A model generated the notes under the pieces. That model was not told the origin of the DNA. It saw only the letters and a program-made list of their open reading frames with translations, and did not search any database. The position numbers were made by a program, and so were the translations under genes. DNA of 64,000 bases from Berberis thunbergii (lineage: Eukaryota; Streptophyta; Magnoliopsida; Ranunculales; Berberidaceae): the NCBI GenBank assembly GCA_003290165.1, contig QNQO01009192.1:62001-126000 (forward strand), read 5' to 3'. Below, in pieces: positions 22,647-34,089 of the stretch (positions are counted from its first letter, which is position 1; every line of letters begins with the position of its first letter).

Positions 22647-24790
22647 TCACCTTTGAATGTTGGGGCTGAAACCAATGACATAGTAAGTCATGCCAACCCA
22701 GATGAAAAAATTGCTAAAGGAGATGAGAATCCTGAGTATCCATAAAGGCAGAGCATATGCCCATGAAGGATAAAAGAGGAGGTCCTTTTGCTTGTAGAAT
22801 AACGGAAACTTTGCAATGGTCATGGAGAGTTCGGCAAATCCATTGAACAAAATAGTGACAATCGCAAAAAACATAGCACCCATAAATACATTTCCATCTT
22901 GTACGTTGTTACGTTTCATCTCGGTTCGGAAGAAGAGTGACAATGCAATGCATGTTGTAAAAACCAGCTGAAACAAGACAGAGTATGTTAGGACTGATTA
23001 CCGCTTAAAAGACAAACCAATTCCAAAAAAAGTCGGCTGATAAAAGTGATCTCTGCATATTCTATTTTACTCACTTGCATCAATTTGAAGACGTAGACGA
23101 AAGAATTCCTCTTCATCAGCAACCATTCTCTTGAAAAACAGGTTTTCAATAACTCTTTTGCTAATTCCATACTTTGAAGTTGTTAAAGCTGCGGGGTGGC
23201 TCTTTTTTCCGTCATATGGGGTGCTCAGTTCGCTTGCTAGCTTGTGACCAACATAGAAGGACTGAAATGCATCTACAAACTCCTGGACAAAAACATAGGC
23301 ATATGGTTTGTCTCTATTAGCTCAGTACTGCTGCTGGTCTTTTCTCGACGTCACCTGATACAAAAAAAATCAAGTAAGATTAGTTTCTTGAAGACATCTA
23401 TTGCTGGGTTTTTTTTCAATTCAAACAAATTTAAGACAATTAGATCAGTTTGTGATGCTTACTTTCTGCAAGAAATCTGCAACACCTTTCCTCTCAGGGC
23501 ATTTGAATCCCATGGATTCAAAAAACTCGAGGACATTCTCACGAGGACCATTGTAAACAATTTGTCCATCAGAAAGCAAAACAATATCATCAAAGAGATC
23601 ATAAGTTTCAGGTGCTGGCTGAAGAAGAGAAATCAGCGTAGTTCCACCCATAATGTGGACAGACTGCCTAAATGAATTCACAATTTGGAAAGTTGTCGAG
23701 CTGTCTAGACCAGTAGATATTTCATCCATGAACAAACCCTTTGTTGGTCCTACAAGCATCTCACCTGCAATTTAACCAGAATTTAGATTATCTGATCTTG
23801 TAACACGCTTTTTTTGTCCTCCGGAGATACCCCTCATCATTTCATTTCCCACCATGGTATCAGCACATATATCCAGTCCTAAAATCTGTGAATGCAACAT
23901 ACAATCTATTTGATCTTTCGATGTTTAAAAAACACTCTTTACATAACAAATTAAATGTTCAACTGCACAAGTCACAGTTGCAGCACATACCTTGAGAACA
24001 TAATCAGTGATAACATTTTCCTTCTGTCCTTCCATTGCTGCTGCCTATTCCAACAAAAAATGTTCAAAATTGATAAGACTTCACACAATTATGATAAATT
24101 GATTATAGAATCGAAAGCTTGTTGACAACATGAAAACGTAATAACTAGTCCATTTGTTTGAAGAAAATTATTTTTTCATGTCAAACATTGAATTGATTCA
24201 ACAAGTTTAATGTTTTCAGCTCATATACAATACATAACTCGTGATTAAGAGAACGACCCTGATTAGAGCTCATACCTTCATATACACATCAAGATCTGGG
24301 TCGGCTTGATATTTGCAGCAACCTCTCTTCTTGACAGCTCTTTCAACATCTCTGCAAATGATCAAAATTTGAATTTTTTATGTTCTGGCCTAAAACTAAC
24401 ACATACTTTCAGTACCACGATTATATCAGTGTTCTAGTGCATTTGAATGAAATCCTAAACTTTTTGAATTTTAGCTATGTGCATCAATTGAAAATTTTCT
24501 TGACTTACCATATTGAGTCCCGACACCTTGACATCTAGCAGAGAAAGCCAAGGTTTATAGGTAATTTTTCCAGAAACCTATAGCTATTAGAGAAATCAAA
24601 TCAGTACCATCATATACGTAAGATAAAGTTAATAGCTAGTATTGAGTAGGCTTCCAATGACGAAACTCAGAAAATGCGACAAGAAGGTTTCTATATATAC
24701 CTCTAGCTTTGAATCAAGCTTCCCTGCCAAAGCTAGCAGTAAGGAGGTCTTCCCAGAGCCTGGAAGACCTAATAGCAAACTCATCCTGTA
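22647..24790 (-). pseudogene. Captured PDR-type ABCG transporter exons (NBD1 to first membrane domain)
   Basis: PDR/ABCG full-size transporters export terpenoids, hormones or lipids at the plasma membrane. Minus-strand order: Walker A exon LLLGLPGSGKTSLLLALAGK (about 24,700-24,790); decayed piece SGKITYK (24,520-24,575); RAVKKRGCCKYQADPDLDVY (about 24,290-24,350); EGQKENVITDYVLK; the ABC signature [11 protein letters not shown] (about 23,815); [20 protein letters not shown] (Walker B, about 23,700-23,760); QEFVDAFQSFYVGHKLA (about 23,250); RNSFVYVFKLMQ; and membrane region FMGAMFFAIVTILFNGFAEL to YYVIGFSPNIQR (22,647-22,976). Defects: TGG to TGA in the QQYWAN position (about 23,323), a frameshift near 23,170, and a decayed exon after Walker A. 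NBD2 and TMD2 are absent. It is a fragment, not a gene. Confidence 0.9.
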
Positions 24791-26399
24791 TATCAGGCAA
24801 ACAAATTAGTTTTTTAGGCATATAACGGAATGAAAATTCCATATGAAACCCAATCAGTTCAATCCAATCTATTGCTAATATAGACGATAAAATCAAAGCA
24901 AGTTTGAACCATAAATTGGTAGTGACACAATGAACTCTATTATTTCTAATGAGAGGTTTTCAAGAGAAGAGGTCGGACGACGAGAACATAACTTTATGAT
25001 TGCAAACCCAAGGAGAAGGAATAGGAATAGGAGATCGAGGGAGGCGTATAAAGCGCGCTGGGGGCATGGGGAGAGGAAAACAAATCCAGCCCATTGAAGT
25101 GCAACTGACAATAGGGATGTAGTATCTGAAGATTGAATAGTAGAGCTTGAACATGAGAGGGATGTAATCCAAGATACAGAGGAGGAAGACATGCTTATAC
25201 ACAAGTTTCACTCAAAATTCACAAACTCAAGTTCTACTTTGTGCTTTTGCTTGATATCCAACTTTTTGTTTATCTTTCTGAAACATTGCAAGAGAAAAAG
25301 ATTCAGAACAGATCTTAATGGGTTGTTATGAATAACAAACAACTACAAAACTGAAGAAATGGTTGAGAATCTTCACCTGAAATGTACAAGAGCCAGAAGC
25401 AAAATCTCAAATAGTAGAACTTAAGCTTGTTTGTTCTTCACCTTCTAATCAGTCTTTCTGAAACATTTCAGAAAAAAATTCAAAATGTGAACAAATATAT
25501 TGGGGAAAAGTGAAGAAAAGAGAACACAAATTTTGTACCCAAAACTAGAAAAATAAAAAATAAAATAGAGAGAGAAAAAAGAAAATAAAATCATAGAAAA
25601 AAAAAGATAAACTTGACCAATTAAGAACCAGAACCTGGAAAATATTTCCACAAAAGTTTTTTCCATTAATAACAAGAAATTTATAAGGAAAACATTGTGA
25701 GAGAGAGAGTGGAGGTAACAACCACAGTACAGAAAATAGTAAAATTTTAAACACACAAGACACATAGAAATGCGGATATACAAGTCAAACTAGGAACAAA
25801 AATTCAAGATAAAAATAGGAAAAAAAACAATAATGAATACAAAAATCATAATCAAAGACTTATCATGAAAGAAACCAAATGGTCATTTTTTTCAATTAAA
25901 ATTGAAAAATTAAAGAGACCTAGATTTGTAAAATGTGAAACAAGCATGAATATAGTAGGAAAAAAACAAACATTCAATTTCAATTAAAGATGAAGTGTAT
26001 GAAAGTTGTGTACTACTTGCTTAATTTGTGATAACTCAAAGTGGGAAAAATATGTAAACCTAAAATACAAGACTATCAGAGACTCTACTCTTTTTAGAAA
26101 ACTTGTGTAAAATGTGTGTGATAAGGAACTTAAGAGGAAGAAGAAAATAAGAAGATCGACAACAAAGCGGTCTTAAGAAATTAAAAATCAAAAATAGAAT
26201 CAGAACTCTACATGGGATAGATGAGTATGAACAGAAATCAAGTAAAAAAAATAAGTAAGTTGTACAAAGTGGCGACTATCCTTGAGAGGAAGAGAGGCGA
26301 GCAAGAGCAGAGGGAGAGGACGAGAGGTTGAGAAATTGGAGCAGAGGGAGACGATTTGCTCTAAAACTATCTCAAAATCGATCTCGCTTTCTACAAACA

Positions 26400-26580
26400 A
26401 GTCAAAAATTTACTTCAATCAAACTCTATTGGGCAAAAACCAAGCAAGCCAAATAGAGAACAAGAGGGAAGTTATCTCTTGCTTCGTTCTAACTTGGTTA
26501 GTCGCCATTGAAGAAATGAAACGAAAAGAAAGAGATGAAAGATAGGATTTGGGTGTGTTGAGAGGGGAATCAAAATCGAA
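26400..26580 (-). promoter_or_regulatory. 5'-leader-like sequence near the right end of the CACTA-type element
   Basis: On the minus strand a pyrimidine-rich leader (CTTTCATCTCTTTCTTTTCG) leads to an ATG at 26,508 in good context (CAATGGCG), which opens only a 29-codon frame. It lies upstream of all captured minus-strand exons and could be a captured 5' UTR or promoter driving a transcript toward the left end. Inference only; no TATA box was identified with confidence. 24,800-26,400 is otherwise AT-rich with nothing recognised. Confidence 0.3.
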
Positions 26581-26800
26581 ATGAAAGAAGAGATTTCAAT
26601 GTTAAACTTGAAATTTTGTCTTGATTTAGGTTTGAAGGTGACAAGAAAAATGGCGCTATGTCAAATATTTGGCTGAGAGCTCAACGTTGTATGATCCCGC
26701 CATAGCGATAGCATTTTTAGATTCAATAGTAATGCAATTTTTCATAGCAAATGTGCAAAAAACGCTATAATTGCTATAAAAGTGAACTTGTGGTGTAGTG

Positions 26801-27170
26801 GCGGTGATCCCATTGCGAGCCATCAGAATCAGTTCGGGACTGATTGAGCTCCCACTTTCTAAACTATCTACACCCGCGTAGTAGGGGCTACAAGTTCAGG
26901 ATTGACAATTCGGCGGCCATGCTGAAAAGCAGTGGTCCCGTGGCAAGCCGTCGAAATCAGTTCGAGACTAACTAGGCTCCCACATTCCAAACCATCTAAG
27001 CCCCCGCAGTGGGGGCTACAAGTCTAGGCTTTGATAAGAAGCTTTCATTGCTAGTCGTCAGCAGCTAGGTTTACTTGATTTGGTTCGGCGATCATTGACC
27101 ACGAAGGGAGTAATGATCACTGGCAAGTCGTCGTTACCAGGCGTGATAGTGCTGATTTGACTCCCACTTC
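26801..27170. repeat. Tandem array, about 125-bp units, right part
   Basis: This continues the array at 16,420-17,022, with GCTCCCAC motifs near 26,850, 26,976 and 27,150 and GGGGCTACAAGT segments near 26,886 and 27,012. The CACTA-type element split one unit between GAAAAGCG and GTGATCCC. Confidence 0.85.
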
Positions 27171-29099
27171 CTAAACCATCGGGGTCCGCGCTGGGTGGAC
27201 TGGGAATCGGGATGAAGCAGAAGTCATCATCATCAGTCTTGATTTATTAAGCTTCCTTGGTTGGAAAGGGGTTACGCTCGCTTGAGGGTGTGAGAATTCA
27301 TGTTTGCTAGTGTTGCGCATTGTTTGGACAATATTACCTTGAAGAAAACAGTGATACGTAGGTATGATCCTTGCATCAAAGCTGATTTGGATTTGTGCTC
27401 GTTCCAAGCATGTAGAAGAATATTGTCTGGATGGTAGGCCGAGTGAGCCAAACCTTTGGGCCCGCAGAGGAAGCGTTAGGGTTTCTTGTACGATTGTGTT
27501 ACGTGTACGACATAGATCGGGTGGTGACATGTGTACGACATAAGTTGAGGAACGGTTGAGTACCGATTACTCCTCCTCAATTGATGAGGTTGCGTGCAGC
27601 GCCATTAATTGGACGAACATGGTCTGCGCAGTTTTCTCAGGAATCGCCGTTTACTGTTTTCCATACGGTATTCAATGCTTGGCAGTTAATGCTAGAGTGC
27701 CCATTTGGTGAACCATCACGCCTATATAATGGTGTTTTTCAATCGTTGTAAGCACTATCTTTCGCAGAGCTTATCTCCTGTAATGCTCTTGTTTGAAGAA
27801 AATGCTTTGGGTTTTCCAAAAACTGGAGAGATATCTCTAATAATAGAGTTTTCGAATATTTTGACATTTTCATTGATCAGGCACGATGATAGTTGTTGTT
27901 ATGCGTGGTCACCTGTTCTGAGTGGGCACGTAGTTGATCTGCCGAGATCTCATAATTTCTTTTAATATTGCAGAGAAGTAGTATGGATTATCTCCCAAGG
28001 AATGAGTCTGTCGTTCATGTGCTGGTGCCCTATCGTTGTTCCTGAATGTTTAGTTCCAGAGATAGCACCAACAACCATTGCTCGAGCGCCTGCTTTCACC
28101 ATTTCTCATTTAGCTCTGTCACCTCGCCTTGCGTTGGAAGTTGGGATCTGGGTTGGGGTGGAGTTGGACATGGCTTGTCGGAGTAGGCCATTGATTCTCA
28201 AATATTCCCGTCTTCCTTACATGGGAGAGGGTATGTGTTCCGAGTCTACCTAATATTTGTCCCAAGTTCATCTGGTTGATCAAATCGAGCTTGTGAGTTG
28301 GCAGTAAACTTCTGTGGTATTCCTGGATGCCGATTTGGTTCCACCTCAGACCATATTTGAGGGGTATGTCCGCGAAAGTGTTGATCAAGATATTTTCATC
28401 CCGCTCTTGCCCGCTCCATTCTTCTCGGATACATTTACACAGTTAGATCGTCTAAATGAGTTTTTTACTTCATGTCGCACTGGATTCAGATGCTTGTAGT
28501 ATGTAGTCTTTTGTATCCGCCTCAAGGCGCTTGTGGTTACATCTTTTCCATAATCAATAGAGTTTATTTTTATAAGTCCTCATTTATTTATTAAATGATT
28601 GCAAATCACATTTCTTTTAAAAATTAAAACTCTACATTGACTATGGAAAAGGAAATAAATAATTGAAAGTAGACTGACTGTTGACAGAGAGAGATCGATC
28701 CTGGTCTTAAAGTGAATTCGGGTTGCTCTTGCGGAACATTGGCGTCTTTCAACGAACTATCGAGACTTGCTGGCCTTACGGAGGTTACTGAAGAGTAAAC
28801 CTTGTAGATGTGCCAATCTCTACACCGACGAAATGTCGGGGGATGTGTTCCCGTTTCGCTAGGAGGAAGAGCTTATTGCTCCTTTACTGCTTAAATGTGA
28901 TGTCTTTGTCGTCGTTAGACCTGGCACTAGGTCAGGCTGCTCTGTAGGATGTAGTTAGATCTGGAAGCATTCTATCTGTTTCAGTGCGGCGTAATAGCTT
29001 TTTCGTGCCATAGGTTGGTCCCTGCATATTGTCCCTTTAGAGTTGTTAGCGGTGTACTTAACGCACTGGTGAAAGGTGGAGACTACTGCTTCCATCTGG
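27171..29099. other. Internal Tat-like element sequence without clear coding
   Basis: GC-richer sequence between the tandem array and the protease. I see no pol domain. Weak plus-strand frames at 28,002-28,253 and 28,314-28,499 may be further pieces of an antisense ORF but show no diagnostic motif. It contains a short hairpin at 28,543-28,652. Confidence 0.4.
28543..28652. repeat. Short inverted repeat (about 110 bp), possible MITE
   Basis: The left arm CTTTTCCATAATCAATAGAG pairs with the right arm CTCTACATTGACTATGGAAA (mismatches and a 1-base gap), with an AT-rich loop. No convincing target-site duplication was found, so transposon identity is uncertain. Confidence 0.5.
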
Positions 29100-29541
29100 T
29101 CATCCCAAGATAAGGTTGTAGGTCACTGGTGTGTCTACCACCATGAAGTCTATAACAAGACCTTTCTTAACTGCGACTCTCTTGCCACTATCACCAACCT
29201 TATATTGCCGATAGGGAATCATTTCTCTCCGCTGAACCCAATCAACATGTATCAGCAGACGTTGGGTTTTTCTCCATGAGGTCCGTGTTGCTGAACGCAT
29301 TGTATAACAAAATGTTGAGCGAACTTCCAATGTTCACCATAACTCTTTTTACCTCCCACCTTGCTATGGAAACTACGATGACTAAGGCATCGTTGTGTGG
29401 CGCTCGGACTCTTTCGAGGTCCTTGTTCGTAAAGGTCAAGGTGGGAATGGAGCTCTGAATCCTCGAGTGGCAGATGCATCTGTCCTCATCTGTGGGTTGT
29501 GTTTGCATCTCTAGTAAGGTTTGCTTGCGAGACCTGTACAA
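29100..29541 (-). pseudogene. Gypsy aspartic protease domain
   Basis: Minus strand: PHNDALVIVVSIARWEVKRV, then NIGSSLNILLYNAF in place of the usual D-(T/N)-GSS-ILF active-site segment; the first catalytic Asp has become Asn-Ile. A frameshift follows, then a piece ending KKGLVIDFMVVDTPVTYNLI, the typical protease C-terminal part. It compares well with the protease at 52,010-52,330. The domain is inactive as written. It follows gag in the normal order for a minus-oriented element. Confidence 0.8.
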
Positions 29542-29852
29542 CTAGTCTTCATTCAATCTGACTCCATGAAGAACATAGATTATCCCTGGAGTCTCCCTCT
29601 ATATTTCTTTAACTGACTCACCTCGGTCCTTGGTTCGTTCTGGCCGCTTCTCAGAATTCAAAAATTCTTTCAGTCTTCCTCTGCGAATCTAGTATCAACT
29701 TCATACCTCAGACTTTTGCAGTCATTGGTATCGTGGCCACCCTCATTGTGGTTTGCGCAGTACTAGTCATTGTCACACTTTGTAGGATCTCCGTGTTGCT
29801 TTGGGGGGCCACTTTAGATCTTCCTAATTTTTCATTGAGTTTAGGACGTCTG

Positions 29853-30690
29853 TCAAGCTAGAATTGAGGGGGTCACAGTTCTAGATCCAATGTAGTTGGA
29901 TGCTTTCTCTGGTCTGGACCGACTAGGGTCTGACCTGTTGTCTCCGCGCTTTCTTTTGTTTCGTTCTTCGTCTTTGCGTCTCGTTCCCTCCTTCTTGTCC
30001 TTAGGAGCGTAGGGATTTTTCTCGCCTTCGGTTTCCCTCTTCATATTTCTCAGCTCCTCCAAGGTAATGTGCTTATGAGTGCTTTTGAGGAGTTCTGTCA
30101 TGTCAAGAAGTGAGGTCTTCGTAGAGCTTTCCCTATTTGAGGCCCGAAGTAAAGGATGTCATGGTCGTGTCGTCACTGCATCCATTGATGAGAGTCATCA
30201 ACTCGTTGTTGAAACACATGGCATACTCTTTGAGAGTCTCGTGGGACATCTGCTTTATAGAAAGTATGTAGTGTGGGCCTTTTTGGAAACGCTGGCTCCT
30301 AACGAAACGTGTCATGAACTCCTTTGCCAGTGTCTTGAAGGAGTCGATCGACCTCGGCGGAAGGCTATGGATCCACGTCAGTGCTGACTTCTTTAGGCTA
30401 GTGGGAAAAATTTTGCACATCACCGACTCGGATCCTTCTTTGAGGGTCATTACGTGCTGGTAACGGCGCTGGTGGTCGAATGGATCGGTGGTTCCGTCGT
30501 AGAAGTCGAGCTTTGGAGGAGTGAACTTCCTCAGAAGGGTCTCATTCATGATTTGGTCCACAAATGGTGGCACGGAGAGGTGGTACAGTATGTCTGGGTC
30601 GTGCGCCCCTTTGCGTAGGGATTTGTGAGGGTCGAGCCTTTCTGCCCTGGCAGTGGGCTCAGCGATAGTCATGCAGCCTCCCTTAGTCAA
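29853..30690 (-). pseudogene. Gypsy gag (capsid-like) of a Tat-type element
   Basis: The 185-codon frame at 30,133-30,690 contains the retrotransposon gag block: FTPPKLDFYDGTTDPFDHQR, MCKIFPTSLKKSALTWIHSL, SIDSFKTLAKEFMTRFV and SIKQMSHETLKEYAMCFN. A second frame at 29,853-30,101 is lysine/glutamate/arginine-rich and probably the nucleic-acid-binding tail, shifted out of frame. Gag packages element RNA in particles. The protease follows, but reverse transcriptase, RNase H and integrase are not found before the tandem array, so this copy is non-autonomous or internally deleted. Confidence 0.88.
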
Positions 30691-31086
30691 ATGAGAACTA
30701 ACGAAGGCTTGGTTTTCCTATGCTTGCTCCTTGCCAACATTCGAAGACGGAGACCCGTGCTACTCCTTCGTCAAATGAGAACTAAGTAGGTGTTGGATTT
30801 TGTCAAGTGAGAACCTCCACCGCCTTGGCGATCTACTATATTTGAGATGACAACATATCAATTCAATGGTCTGTCGTTGCTGTTGTCGACGCGGGGGCGT
30901 GAGTTTGCTGCCCATGCATGACCGAAACTGCTGAAAGCGGCGGTGCTGCGCTTGCCTGAGCGTTTGTCGTGTCCCCTTATTCTCCGTTGTTGCGTGACCT
31001 AGTGTGCACCATCTCTCTGGGTTTTGAAGGAAGACAACGCTAATGAAAAGCTAAGAACTTTTTCGTTCCCACAGACAAGGCCAAAT

Positions 31087-31780
31087 TGATGCAGTCGTTT
31101 CCGCTCCCTGCTTTGACCTAGTCACGCTGACCTGCTGACCTGCACAAGTAACACACGTGAGCTACAGACAACCGTTGTCGTGGCCGATGACACTCCGATG
31201 CTAAAATCAGACAAGGATCTGAGGAAGACGTAATGCTGTAAAAAAGGGAATTTGTAGCGTACCTTAGCTTACCAACCTCATGTCTAACTTATTGTGCAGG
31301 AGTCCTAGTTCTACCAGGCCATCGTAGGTGTAGTTTAGGAAGGAGATATTCGTGGAGATCCTTCTCTAATTAGAAGCTGTGTTGTAGGAGGGAAGTTCCC
31401 TGTTAGCCCTATGCTTCTAGATACGCGGGAGATAGTTCTCAATCCAAGAGCAATTCGTAAAAGGGAGTTTCCCTATGTGGAATGTACTTTGGCATTAGCT
31501 TCCTAGTTGGAAGCAAGGAGCTGTTGTAGTTGCCCGTCCAAAGCTGATCCTCAAGATACTTCCCTTAATAGGATTTACGGGTATTGAGGATAATTGTGAG
31601 ACACTGAGACGTGTGGCCCTAGCATGATGTAAGAGTTTGGGTTCGTCTGGCTGACTAGATTAGGTAGGCTTAGAACCGCTTAGGCCGGATCAGTGTTGAG
31701 CTGACGCTGGGGCTGGTAATTCCTCGAGATCATCATGACACATGTATGGCTCAGGGATGTGACCGTTTTATGTAACATCA
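31087..31780 (-). mobile_element. 5' LTR of the minus-oriented Tat-like element
   Basis: Begins TGATGCAG and ends ATGTAACATCA, so the LTR runs TG...CA on the minus strand (694 bp). Immediately inside, at about 31,066-31,086, the minus strand reads TTTGGCCTTGTCTGTGGGA, matching the primer-binding-site-like TTGGCGTCGTCTGTGAGGA after the LTR at 50,651-51,319. This places the gag at 30,690 directly downstream of a 5' LTR. 30,691-31,065 is the untranslated leader. Confidence 0.75.
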
Positions 31781-32482
31781 ATGCTTATTTTCACCTTCTT
31801 AGCCCGTCACTTACTTGATCGTCAAAGTCTCCGCCTAGGTATCCAACTCGAATTGGAGTTTGTGCAGGTAGCAACGCTTGCCTTGAAGGTCGAAACTCGG
31901 TCCTTAACGGAAGAAGTCCTTATCACATTTTTACCCTCAACAGTAGTGTTGTTTGGAATCATTTACTAATTTTCCCAAGGTGTCAACGCGCTCTATGGAT
32001 GCAGAAATTTAGTAATTTTTATTTTATTAAATTAATTCATTAATAAGTAAGAAATATTATTGAACTTCTAAACAAAATTGTATTAATAATTTTTAGGGTT
32101 TATGTATAGTTTATAAATAATAGGGGCTTCAAATAAATTATGTTAGGTGTTTAGTTATAATTAGCTAATGTTTGAGAGAGACTGGTTTTAATTATAAAGC
32201 AATATAATATGTAAAAAGAAAAATAGAAAATCAAAATGTTAGATGTAAGAGTCTTTTTATAATTTATAAATAATTAAAAACTTCAAATAAATTATGTTAG
32301 TAGCTTAAATACAAATAATGAATGCTTAAAATAGTTAGTTTGATTGTAAAAAGTCCTCATATGGGAATGTAAAATGGGGAAAGAAAATCAAGTTTCTTTA
32401 AATTTTTACCACGTGCACAAACTTCGTAAGCCTTGTTTTTTACTTTTTACTCTGATGGATCCACAAATTCTTGTAATTTATT
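31781..32482. other. AT-rich stretch, nothing recognised
   Basis: No gene or repeat end was identified. Two similar segments (TTTATAATTTATAAATAAT... and ...CTTCAAATAAATTATGTTAG, near 32,110-32,145 and 32,255-32,300) suggest a small local duplication. Confidence 0.5.
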
Positions 32483-33310
32483 AGAGTAATTCTAAATGTC
32501 GAGGAAATGGGCGAGGGAGGGTGGCGAGCACGTGCAGAGGCGACGTGGTGGAAAAAAAAAACGGGGGAAATCCAAATTTTAGGGGAGAAGAAGAGGGAAT
32601 CGAAAGCTTCTTTCTCCCCATTTTCATCCCCTCTCCCCATTTTGGACAGATTCTCCCACTTCGATTTCGTCTTCAAGTCCCTCTTCAATTTCGTCTTCAG
32701 CATTTCAAAACTACAAAAGCTCAGAAGTTTTCCCTCTTCGATTTCGTTCTCTCTGAATAAAGATATCTTCGAAGAAAAGGTAAGTCCCTCTTAAGTTCTC
32801 AAATTCCCTCTTTGATTTCTTGTTGATTTCTAGTATTGGGTTGATAGATCTAGGGTTTCTACTTTGATTTCTTGTTGATTTCTGGTGGTGGGTTTTCAGA
32901 TTTGGTTTTCTCTAGGGTTCTTCAGTGTCGATCTGGTGGTGGGTCTCTAGATCTCAGGTTTCTCTGGGGTTCTCGAGGGTTTCTAATTTCACAAAGGGAT
33001 AAATGTTGCTCATCCTTCTATCACACACAAACTGGTTTTTGTTCACACTTGGGAGTTTTTCCACGCCCAATCCTTCAATGCAAATTACAGTAACAAAAGT
33101 TTGTTCAGTGAATCAGTAAGTGAATCACTTGTATTGAAATGTTGTATTTTAGTACCGAGGAGTACAAAATGTTTGGTGCAATGGGACAACCATTTGTGTT
33201 AGTCCTTCTCTGATTTGTTGATTCTTCCTCACAGGTAATAACCCTCAACTTTTATTGTCTATTACTCAATCAATCAACAATTAACTTGATGATTGATCCT
33301 CTAGTATGTT
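32483..33310 (+). repeat. Inverted duplication, left arm, outer part
   Basis: Nearly identical to the reverse complement of 47,302-48,145. It carries a 5'-UTR-like leader: CT-rich sequence at 32,580-32,780 ending AAGAAAAG/GTAAGTCC, a strong splice donor, then an intron-like stretch with TTGATTTCTTGTTGATTTCT microrepeats. The leader's parent gene is not recognised. A 21-bp insertion in the CT-rich tract (CAAGTCCCTCTTCAATTTCGT region) separates this arm from the other. The arm continues at 43,950 after the CACTA element. Confidence 0.9.
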
Positions 33311-33334
33311 CACTACACCAAAAACCCCCATTAG

Positions 33335-33690
33335 CAACGGTTCTATACCGTGGGCGTAAGCCATTGCCACGGCTAAGAGCCGTGGACTACAGGGGCGTCG
33401 CGAAATCTTTTGTAACGGCTATAAACCGTTGCTAAAATTGTAGCAACGGTTTTATGCTTGAATGGGGGGCGTGATTTTCAGCAATTAGCAACGGTTTTTA
33501 GCCGTGTCAAAAATAGCAACGGTTTTAAGCCGTGACAAGGTGTAGAAATTAGCAACGGTTATAAACTGTGTCTAATTAAGTAGCAACGGTTTTAAGCCAT
33601 GGCTAACCCTAGCCACGGTTTTAAGCCGTGGCAAGGTAGCCACGGTTTTTAGCCGTTGCAATAGTTAGCCACGGTTTAAAACCGTGGCAA
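33335..33690. repeat. Subterminal palindrome array, left end of the Pack-CACTA
   Basis: About a dozen copies of an imperfect palindrome, consensus GCCACGGTTTTAAGCCGTGGC with AGCAACGG variants. They are the probable transposase-binding sites. The same sequence, nearly base for base, starts the element at 59,863. Confidence 0.9.
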
Positions 33691-34089
33691 ATTTTTTTTT
33701 TTTTTTTAATTTTTTTTTTTGCTATCAGATGACTTTGCCGGATTTGCAAATTCCAGTTCCACTAACATAATCAGTATATTGATAACTTGCACTTTAGTTT
33801 GGCTTAATCAGATTTTATTTGAAAGGACAAGTATCCAATATTGGAGTTTCTACCATCCTGACAACAAAACTTACTTTGTCAAAAAAACAAAAAAAATTTG
33901 AAAGGAAACTAACAATGGAGTTTCTACATGGAGAAAGCTTGTTAAAAATATGAATAATGTACAAATATTATTAAAGGCAATGCGTAGGAACCTGGAAACT
34001 AGCAGAGATGTACAAGAAGAAAAACCATTTTAACAATAAACTTCCGTTTCATCAAATATCACTGTTTCATAATTTTGTCACGCCAACAA

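Larger units (their letters stand above)
17023..26800. mobile_element. Gene-capturing CACTA-type element (Pack-CACTA-like), about 9.8 kb
   Basis: The right end is GTTCACTTTT-side sequence ending CACAAGTTCAC/TGGTGTAGTG on the opposite strand, i.e. a CACTACACCACAAG terminus at 26,787-26,800. Joining the flanks at GCG (17,020-17,022 and 26,801-26,803) rebuilds a normal unit of the surrounding tandem array. The left end lacks a CACTA motif and starts inside a TAGCGTTT-type repeat, so it is probably trimmed and the GCG match may be partly chance. Both ends carry TAGC-type subterminal palindromes. The interior holds exons of a kinesin-7, MED17 and a PDR transporter, all on the minus strand, and a nested MITE. 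No transposase was recognised, so it is non-autonomous. Confidence 0.75.

Noticed and set aside
24893..25783. Hydrophobic minus-strand frames resembling small membrane proteins
   Set aside because: AT-rich sequence read as Phe/Leu/Ser; no conserved motif, and one lies in the intron/upstream region of the PDR fragment.
14039..31780. One intact minus-oriented Tat element bounded by the LTR pieces at 14,039 and 31,087
   Set aside because: The left LTR is only about 167 bp, flanks do not match as a TSD, and pol is missing; they may come from different insertions.
32507..32794. Protein-coding reading of the CT-rich leader (and its mirror at 47,839-48,115)
   Set aside because: Composition and the splice donor indicate untranslated leader; the frame differs between the arms and no family matches.
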